From assembly GCF_946481155.1 (NCBI RefSeq), contig NZ_CAMLMK010000007.1, forward strand, positions 1 through 51,232: DNA of 51,232 nucleotides, read 5' to 3'. Below, piece by piece: positions 17,708 through 25,419 of this stretch. Origin of the DNA: an uncultured Flavobacterium sp. (GTDB lineage: Bacteria; Bacteroidota; Bacteroidia; Flavobacteriales; Flavobacteriaceae). The notes beneath the pieces were generated by a model. That model made no database searches and was not told the origin of the DNA. It saw nothing but the letters and a program-made list of their open reading frames with translations. Each line of letters begins with the position of its first letter. Position 1 is the first letter of the stretch. Both the position numbers and the translations under genes were made by a program.

Positions 17708-18409
17708 TTATATCATTATTGCCTCAAACAAATCGGCAAAATGTTTTACTATTTTTTGCTTTACTTCTTCCTCATCAACTTTTTCAACACCTAATTCCAC
17801 ATGCAAAGAAGTTACAGCCTTCCCTTTAATACCGCAGGGAATGATGTTATCAAAATACCCCAAATCAGCATTAACATTTAAAGCAAATCCATGCATGGTT
17901 ACCCAGCGGGAAGCCCTCACCCCCATTGCGCAAATTTTCCTCGCAAAAGGGGTTCCTACACCCAGCCAGACTCCGGTCTCCCCCGGACTCCTTTCAGACT
18001 GCAGACCGTAATCTGCTAAAGTTAGAATTATAGCTTCTTCAAGCAGGCGAAGGTATTTATGGATATCGGTAAAGAAATTTTCCAGGTCCAAAATAGGATA
18101 CCCTACGATTTGACCCGGACCGTGGTAGGTAATATCCCCGCCCCTATTTATTTTATAGAAGGTCGCGCCTTTCTCCTCCAACTGTTTTTCACTTAAAAGC
18201 AAATTCGATAAATCACCACTTTTACCCAAGGTGTAGACATGAGGATGCTCCACAAATAAAAAATGATTCGAGGTTATAATTTCCGGCCTTTCTCTTTTCG
18301 CGACCTTTTGCGCGACAATGCCCGCAAACAATTCTTCCTGAAAATCCCAGGTAGCTTTATAGTCTTTCCGACCTAAATCCTGAAGTTGTACTGCTTTGTT
18401 CATAATCAT
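17708..18409 (-). CDS. lipB: Octanoyltransferase
   Basis: 233 aa LipB, moving octanoyl groups from acyl carrier protein to lipoyl domains, the first step of lipoate synthesis. Conserved blocks: LFVEHPHVYTLGKSG, NRGGDITYHGPGQIVGYPIL, ETGVWLG and ARKICAMGVRASRWVTMHGFALNVN (with the catalytic Lys), and IIPCGI with the catalytic Cys. Its ATG overlaps the stop of the upstream lipoprotein gene as TAATG, so translation is probably coupled. A second ATG at 18403 is possible. LipA is not in the window. Confidence 0.95.
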   Translation of the reverse strand: MIMNKAVQLQDLGRKDYKATWDFQEELFAGIVAQKVAKRERPEIITSNHFLFVEHPHVYTLGKSGDLSNLLLSEKQLEEKGATFYKINRGGDITYHGPGQIVGYPILDLENFFTDIHKYLRLLEEAIILTLADYGLQSERSPGETGVWLGVGTPFARKICAMGVRASRWVTMHGFALNVNADLGYFDNIIPCGIKGKAVTSLHVELGVEKVDEEEVKQKIVKHFADLFEAIMI

Positions 18410-19215
18410 TATTCTAATTCCACTTCAAAATTCAGGTCCTTGCTTTCCATGTAATCTTTCATCGGATAGGTGATGGTCACGGTTTTCTTATCCTCGCTGA
18501 TTTTAGCATTTGCCGCCGTTACTTTTTTGACCTTTTTAGGGAAGGTTACCACCATATCATAGGAAGATTCCTGGAACATCATCTCCATAGATTGCGTCAT
18601 CTGTTTAGCCAATGCTTCTGCATCTGCTTCATCAGAACCTTCTTTTTCAAGCTCTTTTTTATAATCCTCTTTCAACTGTTCCTTAGATTTCAAAGTAACT
18701 TGCTTAGAGAATTTTTTACCATCAAAAGCATAACGTGTTAATCCGTCATTTTTGGGAGCAATATCACTTGGCGCTTTTTTCCCGTTTGGCGATAATTCCG
18801 AAAGTGTATTTACCGGAGAAACCATATCCTGAAGCTCAGCAGGATTCTTAAAATCTGCAAACATATCATAAACAAACACCCCTTCCTTTTCCTTCATTAT
18901 CATATGACAGGTAAATTTTTCCATTTTTTTAAACTTATCCTGTTCCGCTTTCGGCAGCCGGGCAATACTGTCTTTTTTTCCCGCATAGAGTGAAGCCATA
19001 GTAAAGGTGGAATCAATGTCTTTTTTCTTTTTCCCTTCAGATTCATCAGCGCCTTCACCCATTTTGCTTCCTGCGATTTGCATCACTTTGGACATATCAA
19101 ACTTATAGTTGATTTTCCCGGAATTATCCGCATTGAAAGTTACATTTTCCGTAACTACGCAACTGTGCAGCATCAGGGAAAGAATCGTAACCAGCAAAAA
19201 AGTAACTTTTTTCAT
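18409..19215 (-). CDS. Lipoprotein of unknown function upstream of lipB
   Basis: 268-aa predicted lipoprotein: signal KKVTFLLVTILSLMLHSC with lipobox Cys18. The mature part is Lys/Glu-rich with many Met, including KLYAGKKD-like charged helices, and ends with a strand-like tail. An in-frame extension upstream to 19464 exists, but it is Phe-rich, lacks a signal peptide and overlaps the -7 box at 19232-19239, so the ATG at 19215 is chosen. Translationally coupled to lipB by TAATG. Family not recognised; it has the look of a secreted Bacteroidetes-specific protein. Confidence 0.72.
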   Translation of the reverse strand: MKKVTFLLVTILSLMLHSCVVTENVTFNADNSGKINYKFDMSKVMQIAGSKMGEGADESEGKKKKDIDSTFTMASLYAGKKDSIARLPKAEQDKFKKMEKFTCHMIMKEKEGVFVYDMFADFKNPAELQDMVSPVNTLSELSPNGKKAPSDIAPKNDGLTRYAFDGKKFSKQVTLKSKEQLKEDYKKELEKEGSDEADAEALAKQMTQSMEMMFQESSYDMVVTFPKKVKKVTAANAKISEDKKTVTITYPMKDYMESKDLNFEVELE

Positions 19216-19231
19216 TTTTAAAAATTTTTCC

Positions 19232-19239
19232 CAAAAGTA
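19232..19239 (-). promoter_or_regulatory. -7 box of the lipoprotein-lipB pair
   Basis: Minus-strand TACTTTTG, matching TAnnTTTG, 16 nt before the ATG at 19215. The -33 element is unclear. Confidence 0.45.
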
Positions 19240-19454
19240 CAAAAACTTTACCAATAGCCCTGATGGGAACGGCATCCTTTTTTGCAGTTGCAACAAAGTG
19301 GAGACTGCAGAAAAGATATAGTGGACAGCAGGAAAAGGGATTCCAAAAAATACTCGAACCTTTCCGCTCCAGAGAACGGTATTCAAAAAGTAGGTAGCAG
19401 ATTGCAGAAAGCAGATTGCAAAAAACGCATTCTTTGTTTTCAAATCGAAATTAA

Positions 19455-19538
19455 ACTTTTTCACTTTGAAACTTTACAACTTTACAACTTTAGACTTTGT
19501 CACTTTGCAACTTTCTGACTTTTGCGACTTTGAAACTT
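19455..19538. repeat. Period-8 ACTTT tandem array upstream of lysS
   Basis: Eleven degenerate copies of an ACTTTnnn unit begin at 19455, 19463, 19471, 19479, 19487, 19494, 19502, 19510, 19518, 19527 and 19535. Spacing is 8 bp with one 7 and one 9. The array overlaps the lysS -33 element and ends 6 bp before its -7 box. Confidence 0.8.
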
Positions 19539-19552
19539 AAATAGTATCTTTG
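19521..19552 (+). promoter_or_regulatory. lysS promoter
   Basis: TTTG (19521-19524), 20-nt spacer, TATCTTTG (19545-19552): a close match to the Bacteroidetes consensus. The -33 part lies inside the ACTTT array. The ATG follows 22 nt after the -7 box. Confidence 0.75.
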
Positions 19553-19574
19553 CACGCTTAAATAAATCATTACT

Positions 19575-21278
19575 ATGCAACTTTCAGAACAAGAAATCAT
19601 CAGAAGAGAGAAATTGGGCAAGTTGAGAGAACTTGGCATCAATCCGTATCCGGCAAATTTGTTTCCCGTTAACCATACGTCGAAGCAGATAAAGGACGCT
19701 TTTGAAGAAGGGAAGAAGGTCATTGTAGCGGGACGCTTGATGAGTAATCGCGATCAGGGCAAAGCTTGTTTTGCTGAATTACAAGACAGTGAAGGTAAAA
19801 TTCAGGCTTATTTTAACCGCGATGTGATTTGCGAAGGCGATGACAAAACGCTTTACAATACGGTTTTCAAAAAACTGACCGATTTGGGCGACTTCATCGG
19901 GATTGAGGGCGAACTGTTTACCACTCAGGTAGGTGAAAAATGCATCCGCGTTTCCAACTTTACTTTTTTGAGTAAAACACTACGTCCGTTACCGTTACCG
20001 AAAACAGATAAAGAGGGTAAAATTTTCGACGAATTTACCGATCCGGAATTGCGTTACCGTATGCGTTACGTGGATTTGGTGGTGAACCCGCAGGTGAAAG
20101 AAGTTTTCATGAAACGGACTAAATTGTTCACAGCCATGCGTACGTTCTTCAATGAGGCAGGTTATATGGAAGTGGAAACTCCTGTTTTACAGTCGATTCC
20201 CGGCGGAGCTGCGGCACGCCCGTTTATTACGCACCATAATTCCCTGGACATTCCGCTTTACATGCGAATTGCGAATGAGTTGTATTTAAAGAGATTAATC
20301 GTTGGCGGTTTTGACGGTGTGTATGAGTTCTCCAAAAACTTCCGTAATGAAGGAATGGACCGAACACACAATCCGGAATTTACCGCGATGGAAATATATG
20401 TAGCCTATAAAGACTACAACTGGATGATGGAATTCACTGAAAACCTATTGGAATACTGTGCGCTTCAGGTGAACGGGACTACGGAAGCAATTTTCGGCGA
20501 CCTGAAAGTAGATTTCAAAGCGCCGTATGCCAGAGTTACCATGACCGCAGCTATCCAGCAATTTACAGGTTTTGACATTACCGGAAAATCGGAAGCAGAA
20601 TTATTTGCAGCTGCAAAAGGAATGGGCATCGAAGTAGATGAAACCATGGGGAAAGGAAAATTAATTGATGAGATTTTCGGAGCGAAATGTGAAGGGAATT
20701 TTATTCAGCCGACGTTCATTACCGATTACCCGAAAGAGATGTCGCCTTTGTGTAAATCACATCGCGACAATCCGGAACTTACCGAGCGTTTTGAACTAAT
20801 GGTATGCGGAAAAGAAATTGCGAATGCTTATTCGGAACTGAATGACCCAATCGACCAGAGAGAGCGTTTCGAAGCTCAAATGGCGTTAGCGGCTAAAGGC
20901 GATGATGAAGCCAATGGCATTATTGACGAAGACTTTTTACGCGCTTTAGAATACGGCATGCCACCAACATCAGGTTTGGGAATTGGAATGGACCGTTTAA
21001 TCATGTTCTTAACCAACAATCCTTCGATTCAGGAAGTATTGTTCTTCCCGCAGATGCGCCCGGAGAAAAAAGCGATTCAGATTGAGCTGGAAGCAGAAGA
21101 AAAACTGATTGTGGAATTACTTCAGAAAAACGAAAATGCAATGGATTTATCCGAACTGAAAACCCAGGCAGCCTTAAGCGGAAAAAAATGGGACAAAGCC
21201 ATGAAAACACTGGCGCAGCATGGATTAACTTCCGTTAGTGTTTCCGGCGAAAGTAAGAAAGTGGAATTGAAAGCCTGA
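19575..21278 (+). CDS. lysS: Lysyl-tRNA synthetase, class II
   Basis: 567 aa. Charges tRNA-Lys with lysine. OB-fold anticodon-binding domain about 55-160 (VIVAGRLMSNRDQGKACFAELQD). The class II core has motif 2 in FRNEGMDRTHNPEFTAMEIYVAY and motif 3 in GLGIGMDRLIMFLTN. After FFPQMRPE there is an extra C-terminal stretch of about 70 residues with a helical region and a winged-helix-like look (LSELKTQAALSGKKWDKAMKTLAQHGL). I recall such a tail from other Bacteroidetes LysS; E. coli LysS lacks it. Confidence 0.96.
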   Translation: MQLSEQEIIRREKLGKLRELGINPYPANLFPVNHTSKQIKDAFEEGKKVIVAGRLMSNRDQGKACFAELQDSEGKIQAYFNRDVICEGDDKTLYNTVFKKLTDLGDFIGIEGELFTTQVGEKCIRVSNFTFLSKTLRPLPLPKTDKEGKIFDEFTDPELRYRMRYVDLVVNPQVKEVFMKRTKLFTAMRTFFNEAGYMEVETPVLQSIPGGAAARPFITHHNSLDIPLYMRIANELYLKRLIVGGFDGVYEFSKNFRNEGMDRTHNPEFTAMEIYVAYKDYNWMMEFTENLLEYCALQVNGTTEAIFGDLKVDFKAPYARVTMTAAIQQFTGFDITGKSEAELFAAAKGMGIEVDETMGKGKLIDEIFGAKCEGNFIQPTFITDYPKEMSPLCKSHRDNPELTERFELMVCGKEIANAYSELNDPIDQRERFEAQMALAAKGDDEANGIIDEDFLRALEYGMPPTSGLGIGMDRLIMFLTNNPSIQEVLFFPQMRPEKKAIQIELEAEEKLIVELLQKNENAMDLSELKTQAALSGKKWDKAMKTLAQHGLTSVSVSGESKKVELKA

Positions 21279-21303
21279 GGTTAATCACCTACTATATAGA
21301 TTT

Positions 21304-21331
21304 AAGGAGCTCGAAATGAGCTCCTTTTTTT
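21304..21331 (+). terminator. lysS terminator
   Basis: AAGGAGCTC / GAGCTCCTT hairpin with a 5-nt loop and seven Ts, 25 nt after the lysS stop. Confidence 0.92.
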
Positions 21332-21392
21332 ATCCCGATTAAACCTTTTTAAACTTCCGTTGTCCTATAACCGTAACACAAAATTTATAAAG

Positions 21393-21821
21393 ATGAAAAA
21401 ACTAATGATTGCCGTTATAATGATGACTTCATTACTAACATTTGCACAGGACAGAAAAATGAAGCGAGAAGAATTCACTCCGGAACAAAGAGTGGAATTG
21501 CAGGTTAAAAAAATGACGCTGGATCTGGATCTTAATGAAAAACAGCAAAAAGACCTCAAAGCACTTTTAATGCAGCAAAGTAAAAAACGTGAAGAAGCAA
21601 AAGCGAAACACGATGCAGCAAAAGAAGCCGGCACGAAACCTACGAGCGAAGAACGTTTTGCAATGAAAAACAAGATGATGGATGAAAAAATTGCGTTTAA
21701 ATCGGAGATGAAAAAAATCCTGAATGAAAAACAGATGGCGAAATGGGAAGAAAACAAAGAGGACCGAATGGAACATATGCAGGGCAAACGCAAAATGATG
21801 CATCACAAATCGGAAAAATAA
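21393..21821 (+). CDS. Small secreted Spy/CpxP-like charged protein
   Basis: 142 aa: signal peptide KKLMIAVIMMTSLLTFAQ, then a very Lys/Glu/Met-rich helical protein. LTxxQ-like turns are visible (EEFTPEQRVEL and LDLDLNEKQQKDLKALLMQQ; MKKILNEKQMAKWEENKE), the pattern of periplasmic Spy/CpxP chaperone relatives and the DUF4890 type. The ATG at 21393 begins the signal peptide; an upstream in-frame start at 21360 is unlikely. A periplasmic stress-related role is inferred from family resemblance only. Confidence 0.7.
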   Translation: MKKLMIAVIMMTSLLTFAQDRKMKREEFTPEQRVELQVKKMTLDLDLNEKQQKDLKALLMQQSKKREEAKAKHDAAKEAGTKPTSEERFAMKNKMMDEKIAFKSEMKKILNEKQMAKWEENKEDRMEHMQGKRKMMHHKSEK

Positions 21822-21841
21822 TGTTATTATTTAATTGAAAT

Positions 21842-21872
21842 TTTGGTTTTCATACATTTTTATTTAGATTTG
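21842..21872 (+). promoter_or_regulatory. Promoter of the 116-aa exported protein
   Basis: TTTG (21842-21845), 19-nt spacer, TAGATTTG (21865-21872): an exact Bacteroidetes consensus, 32 nt before the ATG at 21905. It shows this gene can be expressed apart from the preceding one. Confidence 0.78.
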
Positions 21873-21904
21873 GAAATTATAATCAATAACAACTAAAAAA
21901 TTTT

Positions 21905-22255
21905 ATGAAAAAAATAATCACATTATTAGTTTTATTTTTTGCCTTTTCAATAAATGCTAATGCTCAGGACACGGCTCAAATTGAGAAAAATGCCAAAAAA
22001 GATTTAGAAGCACTTGCCTCAGTTATTAAAATTGACAACAATATGGAAATGCCATTCTACAATCTTTTCAAGAAAAAGCATGAAGGGCTTTCAACTCCAA
22101 ATATTTCTGAAGCAACAAAAAAAGAAATCGCAAGCGTGATTGAAGCTAAATTAAGAGCATCTCTTGATGCAAAACAAACGGAAGCACTTGAAAAAAATAA
22201 AGCCGTTTTCGCTCAATTGATTTCAGCTCCGGCAGAAGTTAAGGAAAAGAAATAA
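21905..22255 (+). CDS. Small exported protein of unknown function
   Basis: 116 aa: signal peptide KKIITLLVLFFAFSINANAQ, then a mostly helical mature protein of about 95 residues with no Cys (NAKKDLEALASVIKIDNNMEMPFYNLFKKKHEGL). Family not recognised. Its layout (signal peptide plus short charged helices, YNLFKKKHEGL motif) resembles other small Flavobacterium exported proteins. It follows the Spy-like gene but has its own strong promoter. Confidence 0.7.
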   Translation: MKKIITLLVLFFAFSINANAQDTAQIEKNAKKDLEALASVIKIDNNMEMPFYNLFKKKHEGLSTPNISEATKKEIASVIEAKLRASLDAKQTEALEKNKAVFAQLISAPAEVKEKK

Positions 22256-22270
22256 TCCTTTTTAAATAAT

Positions 22271-22298
22271 AAAAAGTCCCGCAATTGCGGGACTTTTT
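22271..22298. terminator. Bidirectional terminator
   Basis: A perfect 28-bp palindrome, AAAAAGTCCCGCAA / TTGCGGGACTTTTT, between convergent genes. Confidence 0.93.
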
Positions 22299-22301
22299 AT
22301 T

Positions 22302-23588
22302 TTATAATTCTTTAGCAACCTTGTCAATTGCATTGATGGTAAAATCCAGATCCTCATAACTTAAGGCGTCGGTAATGAACCAGGTTTCATAAGCTGACGG
22401 CGCTATATAAACACCTTCTCTCAGCAATCCGTGGAAGAACTTTTTAAAAGTTTCATTATCACCTTTACCCGCTGTCTGGAAGTCATAAACCGGATCAGCG
22501 TCAAAATGAACGGAAATCATTGAACCTACCCGGTTAATTGTGTATGTTACAGCATTTGCAGTTAACTTTTCACGAATCCCTTTTTCCAAATAAGCAGTTT
22601 TTTCTTCTAAGCGCCGGAACAGTTCCCCGTCAGCGTTTATTTCCTGCAACATTGCTAATCCGGCGGCCATTGCTAACGGATTCCCGGACAATGTCCCGGC
22701 CTGATAAACAGGGCCAAGTGGCGCAAGAAAATTCATGATTTCATTTCGGGCAGCGAAGGCTCCTACCGGCAAACCTCCTCCAATTACCTTTCCGAAACAA
22801 ACGATATCCGCTTTAACATTAAATAATTCCTGAGCTCCGCCTTTTGCTAAGCGGAATCCCGTCATTACTTCGTCAAATATAAACAATGTGCCGTTGTCGT
22901 CGCAAAGTCGGCGTAAACCTTCTAAAAATCCCTTTTGAGGAGGTATGCAACCCATATTACCCGCTACGGGCTCAATAATAATGGCTGCTATTTCATTTTG
23001 ATTAGCTTCGAACAGTTGTTTCACATTTTCAAGATCATTATAGCGTGCCAACAAAGTATCTTTAGCCGTTCCTGCTGTCACACCCGGACTGTTTGGAGTG
23101 CCAAAAGTAACCGCCCCGCTTCCTGCCTGGATTAGGAACGAATCGGAGTGTCCGTGATAACAACCTGAAAATTTAATGATTTTGTCCCTTTTGGTGAATC
23201 CTCGTGCCAGGCGAATGGCGCTCATACAAGCTTCTGTACCGGAATTTACGAACCGTATTTTATCGATATTAGGAACCATAGAAACTGTCAAAGCTGCGAT
23301 CTCTGTTTCAAGGGCAGTCGGCATCCCAAAGGAAGTTCCTTTTTTTGCTCTTTCCGTAACTGCAGTAACTACCGGTTCGAAAGCGTGCCCCAGCAACATT
23401 GGACCCCATGAATTGATATAATCTATCAATCGATTTCCGTCTTCATCATATAAATAGGCGCCTTTTGCTTCTTTGACGAATATTGGAATTCCTCCTACTG
23501 CTTTAAATGCCCTAACAGGAGAATTAACGCCCCCAGGAATTACTTTTGCAGCCTCCTCAAAAAGTGCGCTGCTTCTTTGATATAACAT
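22302..23588 (-). CDS. hemL: Glutamate-1-semialdehyde 2,1-aminomutase
   Basis: 428 aa, full length. PLP-dependent mutase forming 5-aminolevulinate in the C5 tetrapyrrole pathway. N-terminal [28 protein letters not shown] (115-129); [16 protein letters not shown] (143-158); [20 protein letters not shown]; the PLP lysine is Lys267 in [14 protein letters not shown]. The ATG overlaps the stop of the glucosaminidase gene as TAATG, so it is likely translated by coupling in a three-gene operon headed by the ACC-deaminase-like gene. Confidence 0.96.
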   Translation of the reverse strand: MLYQRSSALFEEAAKVIPGGVNSPVRAFKAVGGIPIFVKEAKGAYLYDEDGNRLIDYINSWGPMLLGHAFEPVVTAVTERAKKGTSFGMPTALETEIAALTVSMVPNIDKIRFVNSGTEACMSAIRLARGFTKRDKIIKFSGCYHGHSDSFLIQAGSGAVTFGTPNSPGVTAGTAKDTLLARYNDLENVKQLFEANQNEIAAIIIEPVAGNMGCIPPQKGFLEGLRRLCDDNGTLFIFDEVMTGFRLAKGGAQELFNVKADIVCFGKVIGGGLPVGAFAARNEIMNFLAPLGPVYQAGTLSGNPLAMAAGLAMLQEINADGELFRRLEEKTAYLEKGIREKLTANAVTYTINRVGSMISVHFDADPVYDFQTAGKGDNETFKKFFHGLLREGVYIAPSAYETWFITDALSYEDLDFTINAIDKVAKEL

Positions 23589-24448
23589 TATGATTTTATT
23601 TTTAATACTTGTCCGATAGCAATACCGTTATCGGCCAAATTGTTCAGCTGAATTAATTGATCTACCGAGAGGTTGAATCGTTTGGAAATGGAATACAAAG
23701 TATCGCCTTGTGAAACGCGATAGGATTTGGCATCAAGGGGCATTTCAGAAACTTTAGCAATAGGTTTATACCCTGAGCCGATAACTTCCTCATCGATTTT
23801 ATACAATTCGTAACGTTCAATGATTCCGATAAGTTTGTCAGGATATTTACTATCTGTCGCGTAACCTGCAGCACGAAGTCCGTTTGCCCATGCCACATAA
23901 TCCCCTTTGTCCAATTTGAACAAATTTGCATAGCGGCTACGGGAAGTCAGAAACAACGAATGGTCACGATAGGATTCTGACGGATGTTGGTACTTTCTAA
24001 AGCACTCCTGTGCAGCATCATCGTCGTGATAAACACTTTCGCCGGTCCAGCCCGTATGGCATTTTATCCCGAAATGATTATTTGCTTTTAATGCCAATGT
24101 CCCGGAACCGGCACCCGATTCCAAAACGCCTTGTGCTAAGGTCACACTTGCCGGTATACCATGTCTTCGCATATTGTCTTTGGCGGTTTCCTTAAATTGG
24201 GATATGTAATTAGAGACTACTTCTGTAGTAACTGAAATTTTTGATGTCGCTTCAAGCACTTCTGATTTGGAAGCTCCACTTGTTCCTGAATTCGGGGCAC
24301 TATGCGGTTTTGAATGCGCTATCGGTTTCTTCTTAGCAATAGTCGTTTTTGGTTTTGCTGGTCGTGCCGTAACCGTTCGCACTTTAGAGCTCGAACCGCA
24401 ACTGTAAAGGCTTAACACCAAAAGTAAAATAATAATTTTCTTCATCAT
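23588..24448 (-). CDS. LysM-containing glucosaminidase lipoprotein
   Basis: 286-aa lipoprotein peptidoglycan hydrolase. Signal [16 protein letters not shown] with lipobox Cys17, a Lys/Pro/Ser-rich linker (about 25-65), and a glucosaminidase domain (about 80-225) with the likely catalytic Glu110 in [25 protein letters not shown] and [13 protein letters not shown]-terminal LysM peptidoglycan-binding domain (about 241-285) follows: [24 protein letters not shown]. It probably trims peptidoglycan from the outer-membrane or periplasmic side during growth. Its first ATG overlaps the upstream stop by ATGA, and its stop overlaps hemL by TAATG. Confidence 0.9.
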   Translation of the reverse strand: MMKKIIILLLVLSLYSCGSSSKVRTVTARPAKPKTTIAKKKPIAHSKPHSAPNSGTSGASKSEVLEATSKISVTTEVVSNYISQFKETAKDNMRRHGIPASVTLAQGVLESGAGSGTLALKANNHFGIKCHTGWTGESVYHDDDAAQECFRKYQHPSESYRDHSLFLTSRSRYANLFKLDKGDYVAWANGLRAAGYATDSKYPDKLIGIIERYELYKIDEEVIGSGYKPIAKVSEMPLDAKSYRVSQGDTLYSISKRFNLSVDQLIQLNNLADNGIAIGQVLKIKS

Positions 24449-25347
24449 CCTATATAATTTAACAATGGCAACTGCTTCTTTTCCAAAAGTAAATTCATTC
24501 CCTGAACACCTTGCAATCCCCCGGTATGGATAACCAGTATTTTCGAGCCTTCAGGGAAATAATTCTTTTCAATCAAATCACAAACACCGTACATTAATTT
24601 TCCCGTATAAACAGGATCCAGTGGAATTCCGGCGTCTCCATGAAATCTATTCATAAAACTGATTAATTCCTCATTTATTTTGCCGTAGCCTCCAAAATGA
24701 TAATCGGGTATCAATTCCCACTGATTATTTTTGACAAAACTACGAATATCATCGGACAAAAACGAACCCTTAAGAGCAGGAAATCCAATAGCTTTTTGAT
24801 TTTCACCTAACGAATTTATAATGCCCGTAATAGTTCCACCTGTTCCTACTGCACAGCAAATATGCGTAAAATCTACGTCATTTACTGTTAAAATTTCTTC
24901 ACATCCCCTGATGGCCAATTCATTAGTCCCACCTTCCGGCAGCAGATAAAAATTACCATGTATTGACTGAAGATGTCTGATAAACTCTTCAGCGTCTTTT
25001 TGTCTATAGTTTTCTCTGGATACGAAGTCAAATTTCATACCATTCTTCCAGGCAGTTGACAATGTGGGATTTTCGTGGAATTTATCCTGTAGTTCTTCCC
25101 CTCTGATTACACCAATAGTTTCAAATCCGAATTCCCTTCCAGCGACCGCAACTGCTGCTATATGATTTGAAAAAGCTCCTCCAAATGTCAATAATTTAGA
25201 AAAGCCTTTTGATCTTGCTTGTTGAAGATTATACTTAAGCTTACGATATTTATTTCCCGACATGCCAGGAAAAAGCAAATCCTCCCGCTTTATAAAAAGC
25301 GATACACTGTCCGTCAAAATGTGAATTTGCTGATTTGAAGCTTCCAT
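24445..25347 (-). CDS. ACC deaminase / D-cysteine desulfhydrase-like PLP enzyme
   Basis: About 300-aa fold-type II PLP enzyme of the 1-aminocyclopropane-1-carboxylate deaminase / D-cysteine desulfhydrase family. The PLP lysine is in SGNKYRKLKYNL (about Lys33). TFGGAFSNHIAA and AVGTGGTITGI are also family hallmarks. Catalysis in the family is beta-elimination or ring-opening deamination; the real substrate is not clear, and true ACC deaminase activity is less likely than D-cysteine or related amino acid breakdown. The ATG at 25347 is preferred over a GTG just before it. First gene of the operon with the glucosaminidase and hemL, the next start overlapping by ATGA. Confidence 0.85.
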   Translation of the reverse strand: MEASNQQIHILTDSVSLFIKREDLLFPGMSGNKYRKLKYNLQQARSKGFSKLLTFGGAFSNHIAAVAVAGREFGFETIGVIRGEELQDKFHENPTLSTAWKNGMKFDFVSRENYRQKDAEEFIRHLQSIHGNFYLLPEGGTNELAIRGCEEILTVNDVDFTHICCAVGTGGTITGIINSLGENQKAIGFPALKGSFLSDDIRSFVKNNQWELIPDYHFGGYGKINEELISFMNRFHGDAGIPLDPVYTGKLMYGVCDLIEKNYFPEGSKILVIHTGGLQGVQGMNLLLEKKQLPLLNYIG

Positions 25348-25366
25348 CACGCCAAAGATAAGAGTT

Positions 25367-25398
25367 AAAAAAAAAGTGCAGCCTTTTGAGCTGCACTT
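25367..25398 (-). terminator. Terminator of the 602-aa T9SS protein gene
   Basis: AAGTGCAGC / GCTGCACTT arms; on the minus strand followed by a long T-run, between the T9SS gene and the ACC-deaminase-like gene. Confidence 0.9.
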
Positions 25399-25419
25399 AA
25401 ATTATCTGGTTGAAAAAAA

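Larger units (their letters stand above)
19216..19574. other. Divergent intergenic region with repeats
   Basis: 359 bases between the lipoprotein gene (minus) and lysS (plus). Holds a minus-strand -7 box (19232-19239), a direct repeat AGCAGATTGCA at 19396-19406 and 19410-19420, the period-8 ACTTT array (19455-19538), and the lysS promoter. No gene is supported. Confidence 0.6.

Noticed and set aside
18409..19464. Longer reading of the lipoprotein upstream of lipB
   Set aside because: The extra 83 residues have no signal peptide, overlap a -7 box and precede a clear lipoprotein signal at the internal ATG.
21365..21793. 142-codon ORF antisense to the Spy-like gene
   Set aside because: Mirror of a Lys/Glu-rich coding strand that gives a Phe/Ser/Cys-rich translation; no promoter.
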